Source: Sphingopyxis sp. PAMC25046
GTDB lineage: Bacteria > Pseudomonadota > Alphaproteobacteria > Sphingomonadales > Sphingomonadaceae
DNA: 64,000 nt
Direction: 5' to 3'
NCBI RefSeq assembly: GCF_004795895.1
Contig: NZ_CP039250.1
Span: 1,302,001 to 1,366,000, forward strand
Both the position numbers and the translations under genes were made by a program. Under the pieces are notes generated by a model. That model made no database searches, was not told where the DNA came from, and saw only the letters and a list, made by a program, of their open reading frames with translations. Numbering within the stretch: the first letter of the stretch is position 1; every line of letters begins with the position of its first letter. Positions 1-8,246 of the stretch are shown here, piece by piece.

Positions 1-2
1 TC

Positions 3-1007
3 CGCGAATGTGCGGAGCGGGACAATCCGTTGAGCGACCAGGTGTTGCGCGCCCTCCACGATCTGGGCGTTGCCGGAATGCTCGTCCCCGAAGAGCATGG
101 CGGGCTCGGCATGACCTTGCTCGACGCGGCGGTGGTGGCGGAACAGCTTGGCTATGCGGTCGCACCGGTGCCGTTTCTCGCCAGTCAGGTTCTCGCACCG
201 ATCGCCTTGCGCGAAGCTGGCAACGAGGAGCAAAAGGCCCACTGGCTGCCAAAGATAGCGAGCGGCGAGGCGCGTGTCGGTGTCGCGATTTCCGAGACGA
301 TCGAGGTGCGCGACGGCGCGGGAGTTTCCTCTGCCGGCGGGAAGCTCAACGGCACCGCCCTGTTCGCGCTCGATTTCGAAGGAGCTGATGCCTACGTCGT
401 CGCCGATTCCGGTGGCAGGCTGCACCTTGTCGGTGCCAAGGCGTCCGGGCTGGAAGCTATCGCGTTGACGACCATCGATCGCACCCGTAGCGTCGGGGAA
501 TTGCGGTTTGACGGGGACGAAGCGGAACCACTGGCTGACGATGGCGGAGCTACAGTGGCCCGGCTGCGCGATGCGGGCCGCGTGATCCTCGCCGCAGACA
601 GCCTTGGCGCAGGTCAGGCCATGATCGAAAGGGCTGTCGATTATGCTGGTCAGCGCGAACAGTTCGGCCGCCTGATCGGTAGTTTCCAGGCCGTAAAGCA
701 TATGTGCGCCGAGATGGCCGCGCGGCATGAACCGTGCCGTTCGCTCGTCTGGTACGCCGCCCACGCCTTCGACGCGGTGCCGAATGAGGCATCACTGCTT
801 GCCTGCCATGCCAAATCGCACACGGCCGAGGTCTATCGATTTGTCGCACGCACTTCCACCGAAGTGCACGGCGGAATGGGATTCACCGACCTGCTTGGCC
901 TGCATTACTGGTTCAAACGGATCGGATTCGACCGGCAGGTTCTGGGTGGGCCAGAAGCGGTCCGGGCGGAGGCTGCGGCACTTCAGGGCTGGACCAAAGC
1001 TGCGTGA
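3..1007 (+). CDS. Acyl-CoA dehydrogenase family protein, 5' end outside the window
   Basis: Predicted FAD flavoprotein that introduces the alpha,beta double bond into an acyl-CoA. The frame is open through the left edge, so the first part of the N-terminal helical domain is missing; an internal TTG at 30 is not a convincing start. Visible landmarks are MLVPEEHGGLGM in the helical domain, QREQFGRLIGSFQAVKH (FAD-contacting helix) and TEVHGGMGFT near the C-terminus, all standard for the family. I do not see the usual catalytic-base motif (YEG-T type) after the last helix; the C-terminus instead runs DRQVLGGPEAV. Such subunits are known from two-component dehydrogenases of steroid and terpenoid side-chain degradation, where only one partner carries the base. 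It is followed 58 bases later by an acyl-CoA synthetase in the same direction, so it is probably the visible start of a catabolic operon. Base composition is lower in GC than the rest of the window. Confidence 0.85.
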   Translation, partial: RECAERDNPLSDQVLRALHDLGVAGMLVPEEHGGLGMTLLDAAVVAEQLGYAVAPVPFLASQVLAPIALREAGNEEQKAHWLPKIASGEARVGVAISETIEVRDGAGVSSAGGKLNGTALFALDFEGADAYVVADSGGRLHLVGAKASGLEAIALTTIDRTRSVGELRFDGDEAEPLADDGGATVARLRDAGRVILAADSLGAGQAMIERAVDYAGQREQFGRLIGSFQAVKHMCAEMAARHEPCRSLVWYAAHAFDAVPNEASLLACHAKSHTAEVYRFVARTSTEVHGGMGFTDLLGLHYWFKRIGFDRQVLGGPEAVRAEAAALQGWTKAA

Positions 1008-1065
1008 TGTTTCTTCCAAGGGAAGTGCGCCAAAGCCGCCACCCCGTTCGGAGAGGGGAACTAAT

Positions 1066-2679
1066 GTGATCGACTGGAATCTCGGCGACATTCTCGACGC
1101 TATCGAGCCCGTCATGCCAAAGGATGCGCCGGCCCTGATACACGGCGACCGGATCATCACCTGGCCCGAAATGTCGGGACGTTCGAACAATGTTGCCCGC
1201 GCGCTCCGGCAGCGCGGAGCCGGCAATGGGGCCAAGGTTGCCTTTTATATGCGCAACCGACCCGAATATGGCGAGTTGATGGCAGCCTGCTTCAAGGGGC
1301 GCCTGATCCATGTGAACATCAATTACCGCTATGTCGCCGAGGAGGTCTTCTATATCTTCGACGATTCCGATAGCGAAGTGATCGTCTACAGCTCGGAATT
1401 CCGCGACTGTATCGTCGAGCTCAAGGATCGGCTCGAGAAGGTTCACACCTTTGTGGAAATTGGCGAGGCTTCGCAAATCGCGCCTTTTGCGATCCCTTAC
1501 GAAACACTCGCGCAAGAAGGCGACGGATCGGCGCTCGGCATAGTGCGCTCTCCCGAAGATCAGCTCTTCATCTATACCGGCGGCACGACGGGCATGCCCA
1601 AGGGCGTGATGTGGCATCACGACCAAATGCGCAAAGCACAGCTCGAGGCCCAGAAGCTGCTCGCCCCCGTTCCTCAGACACTCGAAGAACACGTCGCGTT
1701 GATCACAAGTCAAGGGCCCGGCAACCGCACCCTGCCATCCTGCCCGATGATGCACGGGACCGGCTTCATCACCGCGATCGGCACACTTATGTCGGGCGGC
1801 GCCATCGTTACACTCGCAGACTCGTCCTTCGATGCGACGGAGTTGTGGGAAACAGTTGATAAGCATAATGTGCAAAGCATCGCAATTGTGGGCGATGCCT
1901 TTGCCAAGCCAATGCTGCAGGCGCTGGACCGGAATCCCGGCCGCTGGGATACCAGCAGCCTCGTCACCATCGTTTCATCCGGCGTGATGTGGAGCAAGGA
2001 AGTCAAGGCTGGGCTGTGCAAGCATATCCCCCAGGTGGTGCTGATGGACAGCTTCGGCGCTTCCGAAGGGCTCGGCTTCGGCCGCTCCATCACAACCGCG
2101 CAAGGGGGCACCAACACCGCGAAATTTGCGATTGGCGAATTCTGTCATGTCTTTGATGAAAACGACCAGAAAGTGACGCCGGGAAGCGGCGTACCGGGAT
2201 TTATCGCCCTCATGGGTGCGATCCCAGCGGGTTATTACAAGGATCCCGAGAAATCCGCCAAGACCTTCCGCACAATCGATGGGGTCCGCTATTCGATTCC
2301 GGGCGACTGGTGCACGGTCGAGGCCGATGGCAGCCTGACCTTGCTGGGCCGTGGCAGCGTTTGCATCAACACTGCTGGCGAGAAAGTTTACCCCGAGGAA
2401 GTCGAGGAGATTCTCAAGACCCATCCCGCGATTGGTGACGCGCTGGTCGTGGACGTGCCAAACGAAAAATGGGGTCAGGCCGTCACCGCCGTCGTCCACC
2501 TCAGCGGCGACGTTGCGTTCGACGAGCAAGCCGTCAAGGATCATGTGCGGGGGCAGTTGGCAGGCTACAAAACACCGAAGGCCATATATCCAACGAAGAT
2601 CCCCCTGCGCGCATCGAACGGCAAGGCCGACTATGCAACGGCGAAGGCAATTGCCGAGAGCCTGACTGCCGCTTCATGA
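1066..2679 (+). CDS. Acyl-CoA synthetase (AMP-forming, ANL superfamily)
   Basis: Activates a carboxylic acid to its CoA thioester through an acyl-adenylate. Start chosen at GTG 1066 because GAGAGGGGAA lies just upstream; the frame is open much further but without a ribosome site. The 537-residue product has the phosphate-binding loop YTGGTTGMPKG near residue 170, DSFGASEGLG (A5 region), GRGSVCINTAGEKVYPEEVE near 435 (A8 hinge, with Ser replacing the usual Asp) and the catalytic Lys in NGKADY near 520. This matches fatty-acid or steroid-side-chain CoA ligases of the FadD type. The stop overlaps the next start by four bases (ATGA), which implies translational coupling to the monooxygenase. Substrate is not predictable from sequence; the context suggests an acid released by ester or lactone hydrolysis. 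Confidence 0.9.
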   Translation: MIDWNLGDILDAIEPVMPKDAPALIHGDRIITWPEMSGRSNNVARALRQRGAGNGAKVAFYMRNRPEYGELMAACFKGRLIHVNINYRYVAEEVFYIFDDSDSEVIVYSSEFRDCIVELKDRLEKVHTFVEIGEASQIAPFAIPYETLAQEGDGSALGIVRSPEDQLFIYTGGTTGMPKGVMWHHDQMRKAQLEAQKLLAPVPQTLEEHVALITSQGPGNRTLPSCPMMHGTGFITAIGTLMSGGAIVTLADSSFDATELWETVDKHNVQSIAIVGDAFAKPMLQALDRNPGRWDTSSLVTIVSSGVMWSKEVKAGLCKHIPQVVLMDSFGASEGLGFGRSITTAQGGTNTAKFAIGEFCHVFDENDQKVTPGSGVPGFIALMGAIPAGYYKDPEKSAKTFRTIDGVRYSIPGDWCTVEADGSLTLLGRGSVCINTAGEKVYPEEVEEILKTHPAIGDALVVDVPNEKWGQAVTAVVHLSGDVAFDEQAVKDHVRGQLAGYKTPKAIYPTKIPLRASNGKADYATAKAIAESLTAAS

Positions 2680-4310
2680 CGAATCAGACTTCGCCCGATT
2701 ATGACGCTGTGATCATCGGTGCTGGCTTCAGCGGGATCTACTTGCTCCACAAGTTGCGGGACGCCGGGTTCAACGTGCTGCTGGTCGATGCTGCGACCGA
2801 TCCGGGCGGCATCTGGCACTGGAATTGCTATCCCGGCGCACGCGTGGATTCGCAGATTCCGCTCTATGAATTCTCGATCCCCGAAGTGTGGCGGACATGG
2901 ACTTGGAGTGAGCGCTTTCCCGGCTGGGAAGAACTCAGGGCCTATTTCCGCCATGTCTGCGATACGCTGAACCTTTGGCCGCTGATGCGGATGGGATCGA
3001 GGGTCGAAAGCGCCGATTTTGATGCAGGGCGGGGACTATGGAATCTACAGCTTGAGGGCGGGCAATCCGTATCGACACGCTTCTTGCTCCCAGCCCTCGG
3101 TTTTGCGTCGAAGCCGTATATCCCCGACATTCCGGGCATTGAGGATTTCGAGGGCGAATGGTGCCACACGGCGCGCTGGTCGCAGGAGGGTATTGATCTC
3201 GATGGGCGCAAAGTTGCCCTGATCGGAACCGGAGCGAGCGGTGTGCAGGTCGCCCAAGAAGCAGCCAAGCGGGCTGAAGCGCTGATCCTGTTCCAAAGAA
3301 CCCCGATCCTGGCCCTGCCGATGCGGCAGGAGCGGCTGACGCGGGAGGATCAGGAACGCGAAAAGCACAGCTATCCTGCCCTTTTCGAACAGCGCAGGCA
3401 GACGAGCGGAGGATTTGAAAGCCAGTCACTTGAAGTCTCGGCGCTCGAAGTCGACGAGATTGAGCGCAATGCCCACTTCGAAGATTTATGGCAGCGAGGC
3501 GGATTGAGGTTCTGGTACCACAACTTCGCCGACTTGCTTACCAATCGCGCAGCCAATCGCCACGCCTACGATTTCTGGCGCGACAAGGTTCGCGCGCGGA
3601 TCGCCGATCCCGATCTGGCCGAGAAACTCGCCCCATCCGAACCGCCGCATCCGTTCGGCACGAAGCGACCTTCGCTGGAACAGGGATATTACGAGATTTT
3701 CGCGCAGGACAATGTTGCGCTGGTTGATCTGAAGGCAAACCCGATCACCCGTGTCGGGCCGCACGCAATCACAACCGCAGACGGCGAGGTCGAATGCGAT
3801 CTCATCGTTTTCGCCACCGGCTTCGACGCGGGGCGGGGCGGGTTGATCGACATGAACATCACCGGCAGGGGCGGCCTGTTACTGTCGCAAGCTTGGGACA
3901 ACGGGCTGCGCGCCTATCTGGGAATGGCGGTATCGGGTTTCCCCAACATGCTGTTCGCTTACGGACCCCTGAGCCCCTCGGGTTTTTCCAACGGCCCGAC
4001 AAGCGCGGAAATGCAGGGCGACTGGATCTGCGATTTCATGGTCTGGCTGCGAAACAACGGTTACGATCTTTTCGACGCCGATCCGCAAGCAGAGGCGGAC
4101 TGGACCGAAATGGTCGCTCAGGTTGGCGCTATGACGCTCTTTCCCGAAGCGGACTCCTGGTACATGGGCGCAAACATCCCGGGTAAGAAGCGCCAACTCA
4201 TCAATTTTCCAAGCGTGTCGACCTATGCTGCGATTTGCGGCGATGTGGCACGCGATGCCTACCGCGGCTTTGCCGCCAGCACACCAGCGAACAAGGACAG
4301 CGCAACCTGA
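2676..4310 (+). CDS. Baeyer-Villiger-type flavin monooxygenase (cyclohexanone monooxygenase-like)
   Basis: Predicted FAD/NADPH monooxygenase that inserts an oxygen next to a ketone, giving an ester or lactone. The start is the ATG that overlaps the stop of the upstream synthetase. The 544-residue protein has the first Rossmann motif GAGFSG at residues 15-20, a Baeyer-Villiger fingerprint-like FEGEWCHTARWS at 158-169 (F-x-G-x3-H-x3-W, with Ser where Pro or Asp is usual), the second nucleotide motif GTGASG near 184, and ATGFD near 380. The C-terminus (WYMGANIPGKKR) is typical of cyclohexanone and cyclopentanone monooxygenases. It sits between a CoA ligase and an alpha/beta hydrolase; together they make a ketone to ester to acid to acyl-CoA route. 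Class B is clear; the Ser in the fingerprint leaves the exact substrate class open. Confidence 0.88.
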   Translation: MTNQTSPDYDAVIIGAGFSGIYLLHKLRDAGFNVLLVDAATDPGGIWHWNCYPGARVDSQIPLYEFSIPEVWRTWTWSERFPGWEELRAYFRHVCDTLNLWPLMRMGSRVESADFDAGRGLWNLQLEGGQSVSTRFLLPALGFASKPYIPDIPGIEDFEGEWCHTARWSQEGIDLDGRKVALIGTGASGVQVAQEAAKRAEALILFQRTPILALPMRQERLTREDQEREKHSYPALFEQRRQTSGGFESQSLEVSALEVDEIERNAHFEDLWQRGGLRFWYHNFADLLTNRAANRHAYDFWRDKVRARIADPDLAEKLAPSEPPHPFGTKRPSLEQGYYEIFAQDNVALVDLKANPITRVGPHAITTADGEVECDLIVFATGFDAGRGGLIDMNITGRGGLLLSQAWDNGLRAYLGMAVSGFPNMLFAYGPLSPSGFSNGPTSAEMQGDWICDFMVWLRNNGYDLFDADPQAEADWTEMVAQVGAMTLFPEADSWYMGANIPGKKRQLINFPSVSTYAAICGDVARDAYRGFAASTPANKDSAT

Positions 4311-5305
4311 TGAATGAGATGTTCAGAATAAGTGACTTTCCAGTGGACATTGATCCTGTTTGGGCTGGCGACGGCTCACATCTGCCCGAATGGTTCGTGT
4401 CGGCGCTCAAGGTGCCCCGCGAAGAAGGTTATGTGGAAATAGATGGGGCCAAGGCGCACTATTTCCGCTGGGGTGACCCCAGCAAGCCCAAGGTATTGAT
4501 GACCCATGGCTTTCTGGCACATGCGCGCTGCTTTGCCTTCATTGCACCGTTTCTGGCAGAAGATTATGACGTGGTGGCGTTTGATCTGGCCGGCATGGGC
4601 GACAGCGACATGCGTGGTCGCGCCGACCTCTTGGCGAGAGGGGGCGAGTTTCGCGAGATTGCCGAGGCGCTGAATATGTTTGCGGATGGCCAAAAGCCGA
4701 CAATCATCGCGCACAGCTTCGGGTCGGGCGCAGCCCTGACAGCCGTGACCCAGTGGCCCGAGGCCTTTGCCGGAGTGGTGGTTTGCGATCTCATGATCAT
4801 GCGGCCCGCTCTCCTGGAAGAGTACTGGAACCTCAGGCGGTCAAGCCCTGGTTCCGGCGATCCGGACAAGCCCAGCAAGCGTTATCCTTGCTATGAAACG
4901 GCACGTAAGCGGTACATCCTTTCCCCGCCCCAGCCGGTCGGCGAGCCATTCCTTCTGGACTACATGGCCTATCATTCCCTGCGACAGGATGGAGACGAGT
5001 GGACGTGGAAGTTTTCAACCGAGGTCTTTCGGAGGAGCAACAAGCCCAACGAATGGCTCACCATGGGCGAGCGTCTGGTGCAGGCACCGGGCCGGAAGGC
5101 CATCGTGCACGGCGGTATGAGCCAACTCTTCACCCCGGAATCGGCCGAATACGTCCGCGAGCTGGGTGGAGGTGACATTCCGATCATCGCGGTGCCTGAA
5201 GCCCGTCACCATCTGATGCTCGATCAGCCTTTGGCCTTTGTAACCGCACTCCGCAGCATTCTTGCCCTTTGGGATACGCACACTGCACCGCCACTTGCAG
5301 CCTGA
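4310..5305 (+). CDS. Alpha/beta hydrolase, probable ester or lactone hydrolase
   Basis: Start at the ATG sharing one base with the stop of the monooxygenase (TGATG). The 331-residue protein shows an alpha/beta-hydrolase fold: oxyanion strand LMTHGFLAH, strand VVAFDLAGMGDSD, nucleophile elbow IIAHSFGSG with Ser136 (Ala precedes where Gly is usual), and a C-terminal catalytic His in EARHHLMLDQP. Cytoplasmic, no signal peptide. Position directly after a Baeyer-Villiger enzyme suggests that it opens the ester or lactone that enzyme makes; this is an inference from context. It is the last gene of the cluster: 189 bases without a gene follow, then insertion-sequence remnants on the opposite strand. 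Confidence 0.85.
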   Translation: MNEMFRISDFPVDIDPVWAGDGSHLPEWFVSALKVPREEGYVEIDGAKAHYFRWGDPSKPKVLMTHGFLAHARCFAFIAPFLAEDYDVVAFDLAGMGDSDMRGRADLLARGGEFREIAEALNMFADGQKPTIIAHSFGSGAALTAVTQWPEAFAGVVVCDLMIMRPALLEEYWNLRRSSPGSGDPDKPSKRYPCYETARKRYILSPPQPVGEPFLLDYMAYHSLRQDGDEWTWKFSTEVFRRSNKPNEWLTMGERLVQAPGRKAIVHGGMSQLFTPESAEYVRELGGGDIPIIAVPEARHHLMLDQPLAFVTALRSILALWDTHTAPPLAA

Positions 5306-5494
5306 TCCTGGTTGTCCTTCGCCCCGGGTTCCCGCAGGTGCGGTGCTTGCCAGACCTTGCCTGCCGGGAAAGGGAGCTGCCACTCAGCGTTCGCCGGCCA
5401 TGCCGTTGCGGCGTTCAAGCCATCGTTCGCGCCGCACCAGATAGAACGGGAAGGCGAAACAGTGCCAAGCAGCGAAAGCATGTAACCGGTGTTT

Positions 5495-6665
5495 TCAGGC
5501 CACGGTGGACCATGGCATGAGTTGGGCGAGATTGTTGGCGGGATGACCGTTGGCAAGTTTCACGAGGGTCTGGGTCATCCACCCGTGCGGGTTGACGCCG
5601 CTGATCTTGCAGTTTTCGATGAGCGTGGCGATCACCGCCCAGTTGTCGCCGCCTTCGTCGGAACCGGCAAACAGGGCATCTTTGCGATTCAATGCGAGGG
5701 GGCGGATCGAGCGTTCGACGGTATTGGAGTCGAGCTCGATGCGGCCGTCGTCGATGAACCGGGACAGTCCATCCCAGCGGGTGAGCGCATAGCGGATCGC
5801 CTCGCCGAGCTTGCTCTTGGCGCTGACTTGGCGGCCAGGGGCGGCAAGATATTGATGAAGATCACCGACGATGACGCGGCTGCGTTCGGTCCGAGCGGCA
5901 CAGCGTTGCTCGGCGGGTGAACCGCGCACCTCGTCCTCGACACCATAGAGCAAGGCAATGCGGCGCAGCACTTCGGTGGCGACCGGCGACGTGTCGGCCA
6001 GTTCGTAGAACTTGCGGCGGACGTGCGCCCAGCAGAAAGCGAGCCGGATCTGCTGGCGCCGCCGGGCGAGCGCGGCGTAGCCGCCATAGCCATCGACCTG
6101 CAGGATGCCCGCGAAATCACCAAGGTGCGTGTGAGGGCGTTTTGCCTTGCGATCTGGCGCATAGACATAGGCAACGATCGGCGGATCGCAGCCGCCCCAT
6201 GGTCGATCATCGCGAGCATAGGCCCAGAGCTGTCCTGTCTTGGTCGGCCCGCGCCCGGATCGAGGACCGGGGCGGTTATCTCGTCGGCGAACAACCGCTC
6301 GGATCGTCGTAGCTCGTCGAGAATGTGGTCACGCAAGGGGCGCAGATACCAGGCCGCTCGCCCGACCCAGTCGGCCAAAGTGGATCGGTCGAGCCGGATG
6401 CCCTGCCGGGCGTATATCTGGGCCTGCCGGTAAAGCGGCAGGTGATCGGCATACTTGGATACCAGCACCTGGGCGATCAGTGCCTCGGTGGGAGTACCGC
6501 CCTCGATGATCCGCGCTGGCGCCGGAGCCTGCACGATCGCGCTCTCGCACGAACGGCAGCCATAACGCGGCCGCCGGGTGACCAGGACGCGGAAGGTGGT
6601 CGGCACCACATCGAGGCGCTCGGCCACATCCTCGCCGATCTTCCGAATGTGCCGATGGCAGGATC
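5495..6665 (-). pseudogene. tnpC: IS66 family transposase TnpC, N-terminally deleted and frameshifted
   Basis: The N-terminal fragment (about 6665 to 6250) begins with IRKIGEDVAERLDVVPT and continues through IVQAPAPARIIEGG, YADHLPLYRQAQIYARQG and DRSTLADWVGRAAW, all IS66 TnpC signatures. Near 6250, in the codons after LDPG, one base appears to be missing: the family sequence TKTGQLWAYARDD continues in another frame, then DGYGGYAAL, CWAHVRRKFYELAD and, at the end, RIELDSNTVERSIRPLAL and KDALFAGSDEGGDNWAVIA. About 150 residues before IRKIGED are absent. The sequence on both sides of the shift is well conserved, so decay is recent, or the shift is a sequencing error; the N-terminal deletion is real either way. 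Confidence 0.85.
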
Positions 6666-6847
6666 ACACCCTCGGCCTCAAGCTGTTTACGCAAATCCCG
6701 CCGCCAGGCGTATAGCTGCGAGGGATCCAGCCCATGCCGGCGCGCCACAGGACTGACGCCCTTGCGGCCCGAATAGCACTCCGCGACAATCGAGGCCTCC
6801 ACCTCGGGCGGCCACTCCCGCCGCTTGCCCGCGCCGATGAACACCTC
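6655..6847 (-). pseudogene. tnpA: IS66 OrfA (TnpA) N-terminal fragment
   Basis: About 64 codons remain. The translation EVFIGAGKRREWPPEVEAS, then AECYSGRKGVSPVARRHGLD and PSQLYAWRRDLRKQLEAEG is the helix-turn-helix DNA-binding part of the IS66 OrfA / IS3 OrfA family. It is fused in frame to the upstream ISL3 transposase fragment at about 6848 and breaks off after VILP at about 6655, where tnpC coding sequence starts in a different frame. The stretch that should hold the rest of OrfA and all of OrfB (TnpB) is missing, so this is one edge of an internal deletion. Confidence 0.8.
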
Positions 6848-7240
6848 AAGGCGGCGCGCCAAGCTGGCCGCCGGACGCCCACCCAGCGCCAGCCTAAGGT
6901 GATGTACGATAGAATCCAGGCGGGCCGTACGCCGGGCAAATGTTGCAGTCACATCTGGAGGAAAGCGTTCAACGAAGATCCGCGTGGTGCAGCGGGATGT
7001 GGCGCAGCGAAAACGCCGGGCGACAAGAGTAATCCGAACCGGTCGGCCATGAGAGAGTAGATCGGCGAGTGTACAGTGATATCGACTGTGGACACGCGCA
7101 GATGGGCGGCAGCAGTTCGGGTAAATCGAAACTCGAAATCGGGATCGCCGGGTGATCCGTATCTGATCGGCGGCATACTCGACCTTGTCGATCACCAATC
7201 CTGTTGGCGCAATGGCTTCGCGAAAACCTCTCCCATGCAT
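6848..7240 (-). pseudogene. ISL3 family transposase, N-terminal fragment
   Basis: The start is ATG at 7240 with a strong AGGAGGAG eight bases before it. The fragment carries the zinc-ribbon region of ISL3 transposases: RPSARVHSRYHCTLADLLSH, GRPVRITLVARRFRC and RCTTRIFVERFP, then RRTARLDSIVHHLRLALGG. The first Cys of the usual CPxC knuckle is Tyr (YPNC), so even the zinc site is damaged. After AASLARRL the sequence switches to IS66 OrfA; the helix-turn-helix and DDE domains of ISL3 are missing. Confidence 0.82.
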
Positions 7241-7287
7241 GGCGATCTCCTCCTTCGGGGAAAAACTCGCCACTATCAACGCACTTG

Positions 7288-7310
7288 CACCAAAAGTGAG
7301 TCAGAGCCCC
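7288..7310 (-). repeat. Probable terminal end of the ISL3 element
   Basis: Read on the minus strand, this is GGGGCTCTGACTCACTTTTGG, followed by TGCAAGTG and about 50 bases later by the transposase ribosome site. ISL3-family ends commonly start with GG and a CTCT-like core before the transposase leader. No matching inverted copy was found on the other side of the mosaic, as expected if the other end was lost. Confidence 0.55.
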
Positions 7311-8077
7311 ATTCTGGCGCTAATCCACATCCTAACGCGAAGGGCTCGGGCGCTTTAGCGTACGAAAGCCTCTGATGGGGGAACCCGCGTGGGCTCTGGG
7401 ATTGAGCTATGGGATTTGTTTTGGCCTGGTCGGAAGGGCACCGTACATAGTTGCAAGACGACCCGGGCGACAGCGCGAGGCGCGAACTCGACCGTTATGA
7501 TCGACGCTCAAAGCCTCCATTTGTCGTCCTTTGGCGGATGTGCGGCAACTCTCTGAGGCGATCGGCGCAAGGCGGCCCGTTGGCCAGCGCCGGGCGCGCG
7601 CGGTCGTTCTTGGGAATGGGGGCAATTGCCGCACTGGCCGAACTCGAACGCGTGGTCTCGACCTTATTGGCCTCGTCAACAGGACTGGGCCGCAATAGCT
7701 AGCAAGTTGCCAGCTCGAATTCGACGCTCATAAAATGATTACTCGGTCGGCGATTTTTCTGCCGGCGAGCTTGAAAAGCTGCGACTGCGATCGCGAGCGA
7801 ATTTGCAACCAAAAATCGGCTTCCGATATCGTCCAGCCCTTGCCAAATTTTGTGATGGTTTCTATGATGGTTTCAGCGGTATCTCGTTGTTGATTGCATC
7901 GGATTTCCGCCGCTTTGATGCCCAGTTCAGTTCCTCTTCTGGGCACCATCATTCCCATGGGGCATTTCCCCCGAGAAAATCGCGAAATTTGGCAGGATGC
8001 TCGCTTCGGTCTGGCCGGCGCACAGGCCATTGCGCCTTAACCTCGGCGGCTCTTTGGCTTTTGCGATTTCGGGGAAA
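7311..8077. other. Gene-free stretch between the insertion-sequence remnant and tRNA-Thr
   Basis: About 770 bases with no reading frame that I recognise on either strand. Short frames exist (for example 7451-7702 plus, 7728-8030 minus), but they lack a convincing ribosome site, have arginine-rich shadow-like composition in the first half, and match no family known to me. The part from about 7690 to 7990 is more AT-rich than its surroundings. Because it lies directly 3' of a tRNA gene and beside transposon debris, an integrase remnant was looked for, but no tyrosine-recombinase motif (R..H-R..Y) could be seen. Confidence 0.5.
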
Positions 8078-8153
8078 TGGTGCCGCTTACAGGACTCGAA
8101 CCTGTGACCCCATCATTACGAATGATGTGCTCTACCAACTGAGCTAAAGCGGC
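8078..8153 (-). tRNA. tRNA-Thr (anticodon CGT)
   Basis: The minus strand folds as a full cloverleaf: acceptor GCCGCTT/AAGCGGC, D-arm GCTC-AGTTGGTA-GAGC, anticodon stem CATCA/TGATG with loop TTCGTAA (anticodon CGT, reading ACG), variable loop GGGTC, T-arm ACAGG-TTCGAGT-CCTGT, discriminator A and an encoded CCA. Length is 76 with CCA. Its 3' end faces the insertion-sequence mosaic and the low-GC operon, the usual geometry for integration into a tRNA 3' end, although no duplicated 3' fragment was found inside the window. Confidence 0.97.
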
Positions 8154-8246
8154 AACGAGGGGCGCCACTAGCAGCGCCTTCGGACGAAAACAAGCGTCCT
8201 TGCACAAGTGGCGGATAAGGGTTCTGCGCGCCCGTGGAGCAGCGGA

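Larger units (their letters stand above)
5482..7310 (-). mobile_element. Decayed insertion-sequence mosaic: ISL3 5' part joined to deleted IS66
   Basis: Reading on the minus strand from 7310: an ISL3-type end and transposase N-terminus, then directly the OrfA (tnpA) N-terminus of an IS66 element, then the middle and C-terminal parts of IS66 TnpC. IS66 tnpB, the end of tnpA and the first part of tnpC are gone, and tnpC is frameshifted. The far limit is uncertain; I put it at the GTAACCGG that begins at 5482, because IS66 ends usually start with GTAA. No functional transposase is left. The element separates the low-GC catabolic operon from tRNA-Thr. Confidence 0.75.

Noticed and set aside
727..1065. 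N-terminal extension of the acyl-CoA synthetase into the upstream dehydrogenase gene
   Set aside because: The extra 113 residues are out-of-frame dehydrogenase sequence; GTG 1066 with GAGAGGGGAA fits the family N-terminus.
7311..8077. Possible integrase remnant next to tRNA-Thr
   Set aside because: No recombinase motif found in any frame; only the location suggested it.
7803..8147. Plus-strand frame running through the tRNA region, ending in YRTRTCDP-like sequence
   Set aside because: The end is the translated reverse complement of the tRNA gene, a well-known annotation artefact.
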